Assembly: GCA_963706605.1 (NCBI GenBank)
Contig: OY970165.1
Location: forward strand, 1,364,001 to 1,428,000
DNA: 64,000 nt
Direction of reading: 5' to 3'
Origin: VRUE01 sp963706605
GTDB taxonomy: Bacteria; Actinomycetota; Thermoleophilia; Solirubrobacterales; 70-9
Each line of letters opens with the position of its first letter. The stretch's first letter is position 1. Of this stretch, positions 31,898 through 40,337 are shown piece after piece. Under the pieces are notes generated by a model. The model did not search any database. It was not told the origin of the DNA and worked only from the letters and a program-made list of their open reading frames with translations. Made by a program: the position numbers and the translations under genes.

Positions 31898-32128
31898 TTG
31901 AAGCGGCCCCCAATGATCGAGGTCTCCAGGACCCTGATGAAGTCCGAGCCCGAGCTGAGCGAGCTGATCGCCGGGCTCGAGGGTTTAGAGGTGACGATGG
32001 CCGAGAAGGGCTTCGGCACGCGTGTCGAGCTCCGCGCTGGCGAGGGGTCCGACCTCGCCGCGGAGGATCTGGAGCGAATCCTCGATCGCCTGGCCGAACC
32101 GCAGAAGCAGCCCTTCGGCAGCGCCTGA
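31898..32128 (+). CDS. small hypothetical protein (up to 76 aa)
   Basis: A short frame with codon use like its neighbours gives an acidic product (VSRTLMKSEPELSELIAGLE...RVELRAGEGSDLAAEDLERI). TTG 31898 or ATG 31913 may start it; neither has a strong ribosome site at ideal spacing. The strand-turn-helix pattern faintly recalls part of a START/polyketide-cyclase (SRPBCC) domain, but it is far too short. It lies between the palindrome and the repeat-protein gene. Probably real, function unknown. Confidence 0.45.
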   Translation: MKRPPMIEVSRTLMKSEPELSELIAGLEGLEVTMAEKGFGTRVELRAGEGSDLAAEDLERILDRLAEPQKQPFGSA

Positions 32129-32149
32129 ACAAACGAGGAGAGGAACGAC

Positions 32150-32869
32150 GTGAAGCATCTGAGGAAGCACCTGTCCGTGGCCAACGTGCTCTCGGGCGTG
32201 GCGCTGTTCGTCGCGCTCAGCGGCGCCGCCTACGCGGCGACGACGGCGACCAAGAACTCGGTCAAGGCGAAGAGCATCGCCAAGGGGGCGGTGACCACGC
32301 CGAAACTGAAGAACGGCGCGGTGACGAACGCGAAGCTGGCCAACGGCGCGGTGACCGGCGCCAAGATCGCCGCGGCGACGATCGGTTCGAGCCAGCTGGC
32401 AACCGGCGCGGTTCGCTCCGGGCAGCTTGGCGGCGGCGTGGTGACCAGCTCGAAGTTGAAGGACGGCGCAGTCAGCGAATCGAAGCTGCTCAACAGCGCC
32501 GTCACCAACTCGAAGCTCAGCCCCGAAGCCGTCACGGCCGGCAAGCTGAGCAAGGAAGCGGTCACCAGCGACAAGCTGTCCGCCGCTCTTCTCGGCCAGT
32601 TGGTCAAGAACGTCGCCTACGTGAGCAAAGCAAGCCTCAGCAACACCAGCGAAGAAACGAAGTCAGTCACCGCCGACTGCCCAGCCGGCAAGCAGGTGGT
32701 CGGTGGAGGCGCCCGCGTCGTCGGCAGCACGACCACGGTTGCGATCACCGAATCGGCGCCGGTCGTGAACGGCTCCAAGCGGACCAGCTGGTCGGCCACG
32801 GCCCGCGCGATCGCGCCCGAGGGCAGCGCCTGGGCGGTCGAAGCCCACGCGATCTGCGCCGAATTCTGA
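32150..32869 (+). CDS. secreted decapeptide-repeat protein (GAVTxxKL repeats)
   Basis: The 239-residue product starts at GTG 32150 after GAGGAGAGG. It has a signal peptide (residues 1-30, ending LSGAAYAA), then about eleven 10-residue repeats of the form xGAVTxxKLx (residues 36-145), and a C-terminal globular part with DCPAGKQVVGGGARV and a second Cys near the end (HAICAEF). The repeats probably form a beta-solenoid. Proteins of this kind are common in Thermoleophilia-type actinobacteria but have no assigned function. Confidence 0.85.
   Translation: MKHLRKHLSVANVLSGVALFVALSGAAYAATTATKNSVKAKSIAKGAVTTPKLKNGAVTNAKLANGAVTGAKIAAATIGSSQLATGAVRSGQLGGGVVTSSKLKDGAVSESKLLNSAVTNSKLSPEAVTAGKLSKEAVTSDKLSAALLGQLVKNVAYVSKASLSNTSEETKSVTADCPAGKQVVGGGARVVGSTTTVAITESAPVVNGSKRTSWSATARAIAPEGSAWAVEAHAICAEF
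32255..32584 (+). repeat. 30-bp coding repeat (about 11 copies) in the secreted repeat protein
   Basis: Each unit encodes roughly GAVT-x-x-KL-x-x; at DNA level the best preserved copies read GGCGCGGTGAC-CN(6)-AAG-CTG. Copies diverge enough (KL, KI, QL variants; AVT, TIG, VVT) that the array looks old rather than recently amplified. Confidence 0.8.
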
Positions 32870-32894
32870 GTTCGAAATAGACTCTCGCGCCTCG

Positions 32895-34463
32895 ATGCGC
32901 GAGAAGAACCCGATCACCCACGAGGAGAAGCTCGATTACCTGCGTGAGCTGCGCGAGGCGGCGGTCCATTCCGCCTCCGAGGAGGCGGTGGAGAAGCAGC
33001 ATGCCAAGGGCAAGCTGACCGCCCGCGAGCGGATCGAGAAGCTGCTCGACCCCGGCTCCTTCGAGGAGCTCGACACCTTCGTCCGTCACCGCACCTACGA
33101 CTTCGAGATGCAGAAACGCCGTCCCTGGGGCGACGCCGTCGTCACCGGCCACGGCACGATCGACGGCCGCACCGTCTTCGTCTTCTCCCAGGACTTCACC
33201 GTCTTCGGCGGCAGCCTCGGTGAGGTGATGGCCGAGAAGATGTGCAAGGTGATGGATCAGGCCGCCCAGGTCGGGGCGCCGGTGATCGGGATCAACGACT
33301 CCGGCGGCGCCCGCATCCAGGAGGGGGTCGTCTCGCTCGGGGCCTACGGCGACGTCTTCGTGCGCAACGTCCAGTGCTCGGGCGTGATCCCGCAGATCAG
33401 CCTGATCATGGGTCCCTGCGCTGGCGGCGCCGTCTACTCGCCGGCGATGACCGACTTCATCTTCATGGTCAAAGAGACCTCGCACATGTTCATCACCGGC
33501 CCGGAAGTGATCAAGACCGTGACCGGCGAGGAGGTCGAGTTCGAGGAGCTGGGTGGGGCGATGAGCCACAACACGAAGTCCGGCGTCGCCCACTTCGCCG
33601 CCGAGGACGAGGAGAGCTGCCTGGAGGACGCGCGTTACCTGCTCAGCTTCCTGCCCTCCAACAACCTCGAGCCGCCGCCGCGTTTTCCCCCCGAGGACGA
33701 TCCGGAGCGCGAAGACGAGGACCTCGACACGGTCGTCCCGGACGATCCCTCAAAGCCCTACGACATGCGCGAGGTGATCACTCGCATCGTCGATGACGGT
33801 GAGTTCCTCGAGGTCCACGAGCATTTCGCCAAGAACATCGTCTGCGGCTTCTCGCGGCTCGACGGCTTCCCGGTCGGCGTGGTCGGTAACCAGCCTGCAT
33901 TCCTGGCCGGCGTGCTCGACATCGAGGCCTCTGAGAAGGCGGCCCGCTTCGTCCGCACCTGCGACGCCTTCAACGTGCCGCTGCTCACCTTCACCGACGT
34001 GCCCGGCTTCCTGCCCGGCACCGACCAGGAGTGGAACGGGATCATCCGCCACGGCGCCAAGCTCCTCTACGCCTTCACCGAGGCGACCGTGCCGAAGCTC
34101 ACGGTGGTCACCCGCAAGGCCTACGGCGGCGCCTACGACGTGATGAGCTCCAAGCACATGCTGGCCGACTACAACGTCGCCTGGCCGACCGCCGAGATCG
34201 CGGTGATGGGCCCGGAGGGCGCCGTCAACGTGATCTACCGCAAAGACATCGCCTCCTCGCCGACTCCCGACGAGCGCCGCCAGAAGCTGATCGACGACTA
34301 CAAAGCCCACTTCGCCAACCCGTACTCGGCGGCCGAGCGCGGCTACATCGACGACGTGATCGAGCCGAAGGAAACCCGCCCGAAGCTGATCAAGGCGCTC
34401 CGTATGTTGCACTCGAAGCGAGTGCCTCAGCCGAAGCGCAAGCACGGCAACATCCCCCTCTAG
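32895..34463 (+). CDS. pccB: propionyl-CoA (acyl-CoA) carboxylase, beta chain
   Basis: The 522-residue carboxyltransferase has the biotin/acyl-CoA binding sites GKLTARERIEKLLDPGSFEE, DFTVFGGSLGE, INDSGGARIQEGV, MGPCAGGAVYSPA and, in the C-terminal half, FTDVPGFLPGT and RKAYGGAYDVMSSKH. It transfers CO2 from carboxybiotin to propionyl-CoA (possibly also acetyl-CoA) to give methylmalonyl-CoA. The alpha chain with biotin is not in the window. With the mutase gene just upstream it forms the propionate-to-succinyl-CoA route. Confidence 0.94.
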   Translation: MREKNPITHEEKLDYLRELREAAVHSASEEAVEKQHAKGKLTARERIEKLLDPGSFEELDTFVRHRTYDFEMQKRRPWGDAVVTGHGTIDGRTVFVFSQDFTVFGGSLGEVMAEKMCKVMDQAAQVGAPVIGINDSGGARIQEGVVSLGAYGDVFVRNVQCSGVIPQISLIMGPCAGGAVYSPAMTDFIFMVKETSHMFITGPEVIKTVTGEEVEFEELGGAMSHNTKSGVAHFAAEDEESCLEDARYLLSFLPSNNLEPPPRFPPEDDPEREDEDLDTVVPDDPSKPYDMREVITRIVDDGEFLEVHEHFAKNIVCGFSRLDGFPVGVVGNQPAFLAGVLDIEASEKAARFVRTCDAFNVPLLTFTDVPGFLPGTDQEWNGIIRHGAKLLYAFTEATVPKLTVVTRKAYGGAYDVMSSKHMLADYNVAWPTAEIAVMGPEGAVNVIYRKDIASSPTPDERRQKLIDDYKAHFANPYSAAERGYIDDVIEPKETRPKLIKALRMLHSKRVPQPKRKHGNIPL

Positions 34464-34468
34464 CGCTT

Positions 34469-35170
34469 TTATCGCTCTGGGGGCATCTCCGCGGCCGCTT
34501 CCCGCCGGGCGCTCCACTGGGCAAGCGGGGCGGCGGTCATCTCCTCCCAGGCGGCGGACTCGCCGAGGTATTGCATGACGACGAAGTGGAGCAGGCCCGG
34601 CAGCATCTCGGGGGCTCGCGCGGCGTCGCCGTCGAGCAGTTTTGCCGCAAGCAGGGTGTCGATCGCCCCGACGATGAAGTCCGAAGTGACAGGAGGTGGG
34701 GCTTGGCGGGAGGGGATCTCGTCTCGGGCGCTGTCGAGCGCGCGGGAGAGGCGCTCCATCAGATCCCGCCGCTGCGCCAGCGGCCGCTCTCCGGCGGCGT
34801 GCACCTCGACCAGCAGCGCCTTGGCGATCGCCGGTTGGTTGGCGCAGAACTCGAGCAGCTCCGCCAGCGCGGCGCGCAGTCCCTCCCGCCAGGAGGGTTG
34901 GCGCTTGGCGGCGCCGATCAGGCGCCGGTAAAGCCACCCGCAGGCATCGCTGTAGGCCTGCGCAAAGCAGTCCTCGCGATCGTCAAAGTGCTTGTAGAAG
35001 GTCGCGCGACTGGTCTTCGCCTGCTCGATCACATGCCGGACCGCCACCTTCTCGTAGCCCAGCTCACCGCTCACCACGAGCACCGCCTCCAGCAGGCGCT
35101 CCCTGGGCGGCTTGCGCCCGCGGGGGCCCGGAAAGGAAATGATCGAGGCGCTGTCGCCGTTTGAAAACAT
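34469..35170 (-). CDS. TetR/AcrR-family transcriptional regulator
   Basis: A 233-residue TetR protein with an N-terminal HTH: ERLLEAVLVVSGELGYEKVA then VIEQAKTSRATFYKHFDDRE, the recognition helix being SRATFYKHF. The C-terminal ligand domain is helical and unlike known types. ATG 35168-35170 is preferred; an in-frame ATG at 35194 adds only MLYLDKRI. It is convergent with pccB (5 bases apart) and divergent from the next TetR gene, sharing an AT-rich promoter region with a palindrome. Confidence 0.85.
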   Translation of the reverse strand: MFSNGDSASIISFPGPRGRKPPRERLLEAVLVVSGELGYEKVAVRHVIEQAKTSRATFYKHFDDREDCFAQAYSDACGWLYRRLIGAAKRQPSWREGLRAALAELLEFCANQPAIAKALLVEVHAAGERPLAQRRDLMERLSRALDSARDEIPSRQAPPPVTSDFIVGAIDTLLAAKLLDGDAARAPEMLPGLLHFVVMQYLGESAAWEEMTAAPLAQWSARREAAAEMPPER

Positions 35171-35281
35171 AATCCTTTTGTCTAGGTATAGCACCTTTTA
35201 GAAACGCCAGTGCCTAGAACGCAATGTTTTCTATAGAAAAGGCAAGTAGACATCAGGTATATGTTTTGGTACCTTGTCGGA
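35171..35281. promoter_or_regulatory. AT-rich divergent promoter with TTTTCTATAGAAAA palindrome
   Basis: The 111 bases between two divergent TetR genes are unusually AT-rich for this genome. They hold a perfect 14-base palindrome, TTTTCTATAGAAAA (35227-35240), and TATA-like elements (GGTATAG near 35185, GGTATATG near 35257). TetR proteins commonly bind palindromes of this size that overlap their own promoters, so this is a candidate operator for one or both neighbours. Confidence 0.5.
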
Positions 35282-35968
35282 ATGGCCGACTCGCGGTCAC
35301 TCTCCGAGCGCCTCGCGAAACTGCCCACCGGGCGTCATCTGATCCCGCGCGACTTCGTCACCCAGAACCAGCGCGAGCGGATGCTGCTGGCGACCGCCGA
35401 GCTGGTCGCCGAACGTGGCTACCAGAAGACCACGATCGAGCTGATCGCGAAAACCGCGAGGGTGGCCCTCGTCACCTTCTACGAGCACTTCGCGAACAAG
35501 GAAGAGTGCTTCCTCGCCGCTTTCGACGAGAGCGTCGAGGCGGCCGGCGAGGTCTTCATCGAGCTGGTCGACACCGAGCAGCCTTGGGTGGATCAGATCG
35601 CCGCCGGCCTCGAGGTATTCCTGGAGATGGTCGTCACCGAGCGGTCGCGGGCCAAGCTCTGCATCGTCGAGAGTCAGGCGGCCGGCGGGGAGGCGCTTGC
35701 TCGCTACCAGGGGATGCTGGAGAGCGTCGCGCCGAAGCTGCGCGAGGGAAGGGACCTCAACCCGCGGACGAGTCGGTTGCCGGAGGGGCTCGAGGTCGCG
35801 ATCGTCGGCGGTCTGATGTGGCTGGTTCACCAACGGCTGGTCGCGGACCGGGTCGACGATCTCAAAGGACTTCTGCCGGAGATGCTGCAGGTGACCTTGA
35901 CGCCGTACGTCGGCGAGGTCGAGGCGGCGCGTGCAGCGGAGGCGGCCCAGGCCCGGGCGGCTGCTTAG
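35282..35968 (+). CDS. TetR/AcrR-family transcriptional regulator
   Basis: A 228-residue TetR protein with a leading PTGRHLIPRDFVTQNQRERM segment and HTH (GYQKTTIELIAKTARVALVT, FYEHFANKEECF). The same PAGRHxLPREFxxQNQRER lead is found in the TetR gene at 36689, so the two are close paralogues. Start ATG 35282 is used; an upstream in-frame ATG at 35261 adds MFWYLVG and lacks support. Confidence 0.86.
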   Translation: MADSRSLSERLAKLPTGRHLIPRDFVTQNQRERMLLATAELVAERGYQKTTIELIAKTARVALVTFYEHFANKEECFLAAFDESVEAAGEVFIELVDTEQPWVDQIAAGLEVFLEMVVTERSRAKLCIVESQAAGGEALARYQGMLESVAPKLREGRDLNPRTSRLPEGLEVAIVGGLMWLVHQRLVADRVDDLKGLLPEMLQVTLTPYVGEVEAARAAEAAQARAAA

Positions 35969-36017
35969 TGGTCCCCCGCCGGAGAAAGCCAAGCGCAGGG
36001 AGTTGGGCTAGGACGAT

Positions 36018-36638
36018 GTGAGCAGTTTGCGCAGAGGACGCGATCCGGCCCGTGACAGGATCGCCTCCGCGATGGTCGACATGGTCGGCAGCCGGGGTTT
36101 CGCGGCGGTCGACATAGGGACGGTGTGCGATCAGGCCCAGGTCAGTCGTGCCCACTTCGATCGCTGCTTCGCTGACCTCGAAGACTGCTTCCTCGGCCTT
36201 CACGACGAGACCCTGGATAGGCTCTGCGCCAGGGTCGCCTCGGCCTGCGACGGACGGGAGACCTGGCACGACCGCATCTGGGCGGCGGGCTTAGCGGCGA
36301 TGCGCTTCCTTCAAGAAGACTCGGTGCGGGCCCGTTTCCTGATGGTCGCGGTGAACGGTGCGGGGAGCGGCGCCCAGGCTCGCCGCGACCAGATCGTGCA
36401 GCGGATCGCCGATCTGCTCGACCGTGGCCGAGGCGAAGTCGAGGGCGAGAGGCCGGTCTCCCGCTGCACGGCCGAAATCGCCGCCGGGGCGGTCTACGGA
36501 ACGATCCTGACGAAGGTCGAGTCCGGCTCGATCGATCGCGGAGAGGAGTTCCTGCCGGAGCTGATCTACCTGGCGGTGATGCCTTACCTGGGCGCTCGCG
36601 TCGCCGAGGACGAGCTGCTGGTTCAGCCTCTGAGGTAG
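36018..36638 (+). CDS. TetR-like transcriptional regulator
   Basis: A 206-residue protein starting at GTG 36018 with a TetR-type HTH (DRIASAMVDMVGSRGFAAVD, then CDQAQVSRAHFDRCFADLED). The usual FYxHF turn is replaced by HFDRCF, so DNA recognition may differ. The C-terminal domain (VSRCTAEIAAGAVYGTILTK) matches the ligand domain of its neighbours. It begins 49 bases after the previous TetR stop, in the same orientation. Confidence 0.8.
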   Translation: MSSLRRGRDPARDRIASAMVDMVGSRGFAAVDIGTVCDQAQVSRAHFDRCFADLEDCFLGLHDETLDRLCARVASACDGRETWHDRIWAAGLAAMRFLQEDSVRARFLMVAVNGAGSGAQARRDQIVQRIADLLDRGRGEVEGERPVSRCTAEIAAGAVYGTILTKVESGSIDRGEEFLPELIYLAVMPYLGARVAEDELLVQPLR

Positions 36639-36688
36639 GCGGAGCAGACGCCGACCGTGACCTCCCGGTTCTGGGGTATCGTCGGTTT

Positions 36689-37375
36689 ATGGCAAAGGGG
36701 AAGGCCAAGAAAGGGGACGAACCGGCGCCGACGGTCGCTTCTTCGCGCCTGCCCGCCGGCCGCCACGGCCTGCCGCGTGAGTTCATAGTCCAGAACCAAC
36801 GCGAGCGGATCGTCACCGCGCTGGTCGACACGGTCGCCGAGCGCGGTTACAACGCGACCACGGTCGCCCACATCACCAAAGCCGCCTCGGTCTCGCGGCG
36901 AACCTTCTACGAGCATTTCGCCGACAAGGAGGCCTGCTTTCTAGCCGCCTACGAGATGGTCGCCGATCACATCCGCGCCTCGATGCAGGCCGCTGCCGAG
37001 TCATTCGAAGAGTGGCCGCAGAAGGTGCGCGCCGCGCTGGCGACGATGCTGCGCTTCCTGGCCGGGGAGCCCGAGCTGGCCCGACTCTGCATGATCGAGC
37101 CGATCGCCGCCGGCGGCGAGATCGCGGCCCGCCACCGCGCCTCGATGGAGGCCCTGGTCGAGATCCTCAAGGCGGGTCGCCCGGAGCACGGCGGTCAGCG
37201 CCCGCTTCCAGAGGCGACCGAGGAGACCCTGGTCGGGGGCATCGTCTCGTTGATCGTCCGCGAGATAAGCAGCGGCCGAACCGAGAAGCTAGAGGCGCTG
37301 CTGCCGGATCTAGTCGAGCTGACCCTGGCGCCCTACGTCGGCGCCGAGCAGGCCGAGCGGTTGGCGCGCCAGTAG
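36689..37375 (+). CDS. TetR/AcrR-family transcriptional regulator
   Basis: A 228-residue TetR protein with a basic N-terminal tail (MAKGKAKKGDEP), the lead LPAGRHGLPREFIVQNQRER and HTH RGYNATTVAHITKAASVSRR followed by TFYEHFADKEACF. It is a paralogue of the gene at 35282. It ends 15 bases before the convergent stop of the ABC permease gene. Target genes are unknown. Confidence 0.87.
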   Translation: MAKGKAKKGDEPAPTVASSRLPAGRHGLPREFIVQNQRERIVTALVDTVAERGYNATTVAHITKAASVSRRTFYEHFADKEACFLAAYEMVADHIRASMQAAAESFEEWPQKVRAALATMLRFLAGEPELARLCMIEPIAAGGEIAARHRASMEALVEILKAGRPEHGGQRPLPEATEETLVGGIVSLIVREISSGRTEKLEALLPDLVELTLAPYVGAEQAERLARQ

Positions 37376-37390
37376 TCGGCCGCGTCGTCG

Positions 37391-38236
37391 TTACGGTACC
37401 GCCGTCGCCTCGGCTTCGACCTTGCCGCCGCGCGCCGCCGCCGCGCCCCCTTCCTCACGGGTGAGGCGGTGGGCGAGGTAGACCGGGATGATCGAGATCA
37501 GCACAACGAGTACGGCGACGACGTTCACGACCGGCAGCTGGTGCGGCCGGAAGAGGTTGTTGAAGATCCAGATCGGCAGCGTTTCTTCCCCTGCGCCGAT
37601 CGTGAACCTGGTGACGATGATCTCGTCGAAGGAGAGGGCGAAGGCGAGCAGGGCGCCGGCCCCCAGGGCGCTGCGCAGGCCGGGCAGGGTGACGAAGCGG
37701 AAGGTCTGCCAGGTGTGCGCCCCGAGGTCCGCCGAGGCTTCCTCGAACGAGGTCGAGAGGCGCCGCAGGCGGGCGACCGAGTTGTTGTAGACGACGACAA
37801 TGCAGAAGGTGGCGTGGCTGACGATCACCGTGAAGAGGGACAGCGGGATGCCAAGCACTTGGGTGAAGGTGTTGCTCAGCGCGACGCCGGTGACGATTCC
37901 GGGCAGGGCGATCGGCAGGATGACGAGGAAGGAGATCGTCTCGCGGCCGAAGAAGCGGTACCGCGACACGGCTATCGACGCCAGGGTGCCGAGCAGGATC
38001 GCGATCGCCGTCGCGGCGATCCCCGCTTTCAGCGAGGTCAGGAAGGCTTCCCGGACCGATTCGCTTTCGAGCGCCTTGCCAAACCACTCGAGAGTGAATC
38101 CCGGCGGCGGCCATTCGAGGATCTTGCTCGAGTTGAAAGCGTAGACCGCGATCACGATCAGGGGCACGTAGATGAACGCCAAGCCCGCACAGACGGCGAT
38201 CCGGAGCAAGAGGGTTGCACGGCGCGAGAGTCGCAT
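37391..38236 (-). CDS. potC: ABC transporter permease, spermidine/putrescine (PotC) type
   Basis: A 281-residue inner-membrane permease with six hydrophobic segments and the EAA loop (EEASADLGAHTWQTFRFVTL then PGLRSAL) that docks on the ATPase. It is the last gene of a four-gene operon (ATPase, binding protein, PotB, PotC), 3 bases after the PotB stop. The family imports polyamines; some members move other small amines or amino-acid-like compounds. Confidence 0.9.
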   Translation of the reverse strand: MRLSRRATLLLRIAVCAGLAFIYVPLIVIAVYAFNSSKILEWPPPGFTLEWFGKALESESVREAFLTSLKAGIAATAIAILLGTLASIAVSRYRFFGRETISFLVILPIALPGIVTGVALSNTFTQVLGIPLSLFTVIVSHATFCIVVVYNNSVARLRRLSTSFEEASADLGAHTWQTFRFVTLPGLRSALGAGALLAFALSFDEIIVTRFTIGAGEETLPIWIFNNLFRPHQLPVVNVVAVLVVLISIIPVYLAHRLTREEGGAAAARGGKVEAEATAVP

Positions 38237-38239
38237 GGC

Positions 38240-39127
38240 TCAGATGTGCTCGAAGGCGCCGAGGCGGCGGGCGACCAGCAGGTAGGCGATCATCACGACG
38301 ATCGGCACCAGCGCCAGCGCCGAGGCGAACGGCTGGTTGTTGGTGATGTTGTTGAAGACGACGTTGCCGATGAACTGGTTGTTGGAGACCAGTTCAGGGG
38401 TGATGTAGTCGCCGAGGGTAAGCGAGAAGGTGAAGATCGAGCCGGCGACGACGGCCGGGAAGGCGAGCGGCAGGATGACTCGGCGGAAGGTGGTGAACGG
38501 CGAGGCGCCGAGGTCCTCGGAGGCGCCGATCAGCGAGTTCGGGATTCGCTCCAGGCCGGCGTAGATCGGCAGCACCATGTACGGCAGCCAGAGGTAGCTC
38601 ATCACCAGCCAGACCGCGGCGTTGCCGTAGCCGGGGCCGTGCAGGCCGAACGGGTTCAACACCCAGTTGATCACCCCGTCGTGGGCGAGCATCGTCCGCC
38701 ACGCGTAGACCTTGACCAGGTAGCTCGACCAGAGCGGCAACAACACCCCGACGATGAGGACCGCCTTGCCTCGCCGGCTCGCCAGCTTGGCCATGTAGAA
38801 GGCGATCGGGAAGGCGATGATTGCGTCGGTGACCGTGACCAGGGCGGCGATCAGGACGGTTCGCTCGACGATCGAGCGGTAGACGGGTTCTTCGACCAGC
38901 GTCTTGAAGTTTTCGAGGCTGAAGCCGCGCACGACCTCGCCGCTGAGCGGGCTGACCGTCCAGAAGGCCGAGATCAGCAGGACGAACAGCGAGCCGAGGT
39001 AGCCGATAACCAGCCAGCCGACCGGGCCGGCGAGCAGCGTCCCGACCTGGAGTCGCCGGCGGCCGTGGAAGAGGTCGGCGAGCCAGTGGCCCGCCGACCT
39101 CCTCTCTGCGACGGCCTCAGACGTCAT
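38240..39127 (-). CDS. potB: ABC transporter permease, spermidine/putrescine (PotB) type
   Basis: A 295-residue permease with about six membrane segments and the EAA loop IGASEDLGASPFTTFRRVIL with LPLAFPAVVAG. It follows the binding-protein gene by 22 bases and pairs with PotC to form the channel of the importer. Confidence 0.9.
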   Translation of the reverse strand: MTSEAVAERRSAGHWLADLFHGRRRLQVGTLLAGPVGWLVIGYLGSLFVLLISAFWTVSPLSGEVVRGFSLENFKTLVEEPVYRSIVERTVLIAALVTVTDAIIAFPIAFYMAKLASRRGKAVLIVGVLLPLWSSYLVKVYAWRTMLAHDGVINWVLNPFGLHGPGYGNAAVWLVMSYLWLPYMVLPIYAGLERIPNSLIGASEDLGASPFTTFRRVILPLAFPAVVAGSIFTFSLTLGDYITPELVSNNQFIGNVVFNNITNNQPFASALALVPIVVMIAYLLVARRLGAFEHI

Positions 39128-39149
39128 CGCCCGCGACCCGTGGTCGCTG

Positions 39150-40337
39150 CTAGCCCTTGATCGAGGTCCAGGCCTGGACCCATTTGTTGTAGTCCATGCA
39201 GTCGTTTTCGCCGTTGCCGCATTCGGAGACCGGCGTCTCCCAGTAGTAGACGCGTTTCCAAAATCCCGGGTTTTCGGCGTGGTATTTGGCGCAGAAGCCC
39301 TGCTCGGCGGTTTGTTCGCAGGCCAGGCTCTGGGCCGGCGCCTCGCCGAAGAATTCGGCGACTTCGGCGTTGACTTTCGGCGAGACGATCCAGTTCATCC
39401 ACATGTACATGCAGTTCGGGTGTTTGGCCTGGGAGCTGATCATCCAGGTGTCCGACCAGCCGGTCGCCCCCTCCTTCGGCAGGAAGCCCTGGCTGGCGGG
39501 GCTCGCCGCCATCGGCTTGCCTTCTTCCAGCAGGGCGAAGTACTGGTATTGCCAGGTGGTGCCGACCGCGTTGTCGCCGCTGCCGAATGCTTGGATCTGC
39601 TTCACCGCGTCCGACCAGTATTCGCCGACGTTGGACCGCTGTTCCTTCAGCAGGCTGACGGCCGCTTCGAACTGTTCTTCATTCAGCTCGTAGGGGTTTT
39701 CGATTTCCAGCTTCGGTTCGTGGAACTTCAGGTAGACCGCCGCTTCGGCGATCGACATCGGGTCGTCGTACTGGCTGATCTTGCCCTTGTACTTGGCCGC
39801 CACCCTCGGATTGAAGGTCACTTCCCAGGAGTCCGGGGCGGGCTTGACGTCTTCGCTGTTCCACATCAGCAGGTTGGCGCCGCGACCGTGCGGGATGCCG
39901 TAGTGGACGCCTTCGAAGGTGTTGTAGGGCTGGTTCTTGAGGTCGCTGAAGATCGTCTTGTAGTTAGGGACCAGGCTGACGTTGACCGGGTCGACGTCGC
40001 CGCCGTCGACCAGGCGCGCGGTGGCGTTGCCCGAGGCCGAGACGCCGTCGTACTGGCCGGTGCGCATCAGCTGCACCATTTCGTCGGACGTGCCGGCGAC
40101 CTTGTTGTTGACCTTGCAACCGGTCTTCTGTTCGAACGGTTCGACCCATTCGGGTTCGACGTAGCCGGCCCAGGAGATCAGGCTGAGCGCCCCCTCTCCC
40201 TTGCCGACCTTGGTCAGTTCCTTTCCGGTTGAGCTGTTGTCGCTGCTGCCGCAGCCGGCCAAGAGCAGCATGAAGGCAAGTAGGCCGGCGACGACAAGCC
40301 ACGCCGCTCGTACCGAGTGTGCGTCCTGAGTCCTCAC
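39150..40337 (-). CDS. potD: extracellular solute-binding lipoprotein, PotD-like
   Basis: The 395-residue protein has a lipoprotein signal ending LLLAGCGSS (Cys near residue 29) and a periplasmic-binding-protein fold of the spermidine/putrescine cluster (ISWAGYVEPEWVEPFEQKTG, GTSDEMVQLMRTGQYDGVSA). It also has a Cys-rich C-terminal segment (ALACEQTAEQGFCAKYH-like, then SECGNGENDCMD) that may be disulphide-bonded. GAA and TTT codons are commoner than in flanking genes, a mild hint of different codon history. Its ATG overlaps the ATPase stop (ATGA). The exact ligand is unknown. Confidence 0.9.
   Translation of the reverse strand: MRTQDAHSVRAAWLVVAGLLAFMLLLAGCGSSDNSSTGKELTKVGKGEGALSLISWAGYVEPEWVEPFEQKTGCKVNNKVAGTSDEMVQLMRTGQYDGVSASGNATARLVDGGDVDPVNVSLVPNYKTIFSDLKNQPYNTFEGVHYGIPHGRGANLLMWNSEDVKPAPDSWEVTFNPRVAAKYKGKISQYDDPMSIAEAAVYLKFHEPKLEIENPYELNEEQFEAAVSLLKEQRSNVGEYWSDAVKQIQAFGSGDNAVGTTWQYQYFALLEEGKPMAASPASQGFLPKEGATGWSDTWMISSQAKHPNCMYMWMNWIVSPKVNAEVAEFFGEAPAQSLACEQTAEQGFCAKYHAENPGFWKRVYYWETPVSECGNGENDCMDYNKWVQAWTSIKG

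Noticed and set aside
28761..32132. A 1123-codon minus-strand frame
   Set aside because: Antisense to the methylmalonyl-CoA mutase; composition typical of an out-of-frame reading of GC-rich sequence.
39150..40337. Foreign origin of the potD gene because of more GAA/TTT codons
   Set aside because: The skew is mild and the gene sits in a conserved four-gene transporter operon; no mobile-element signals nearby.
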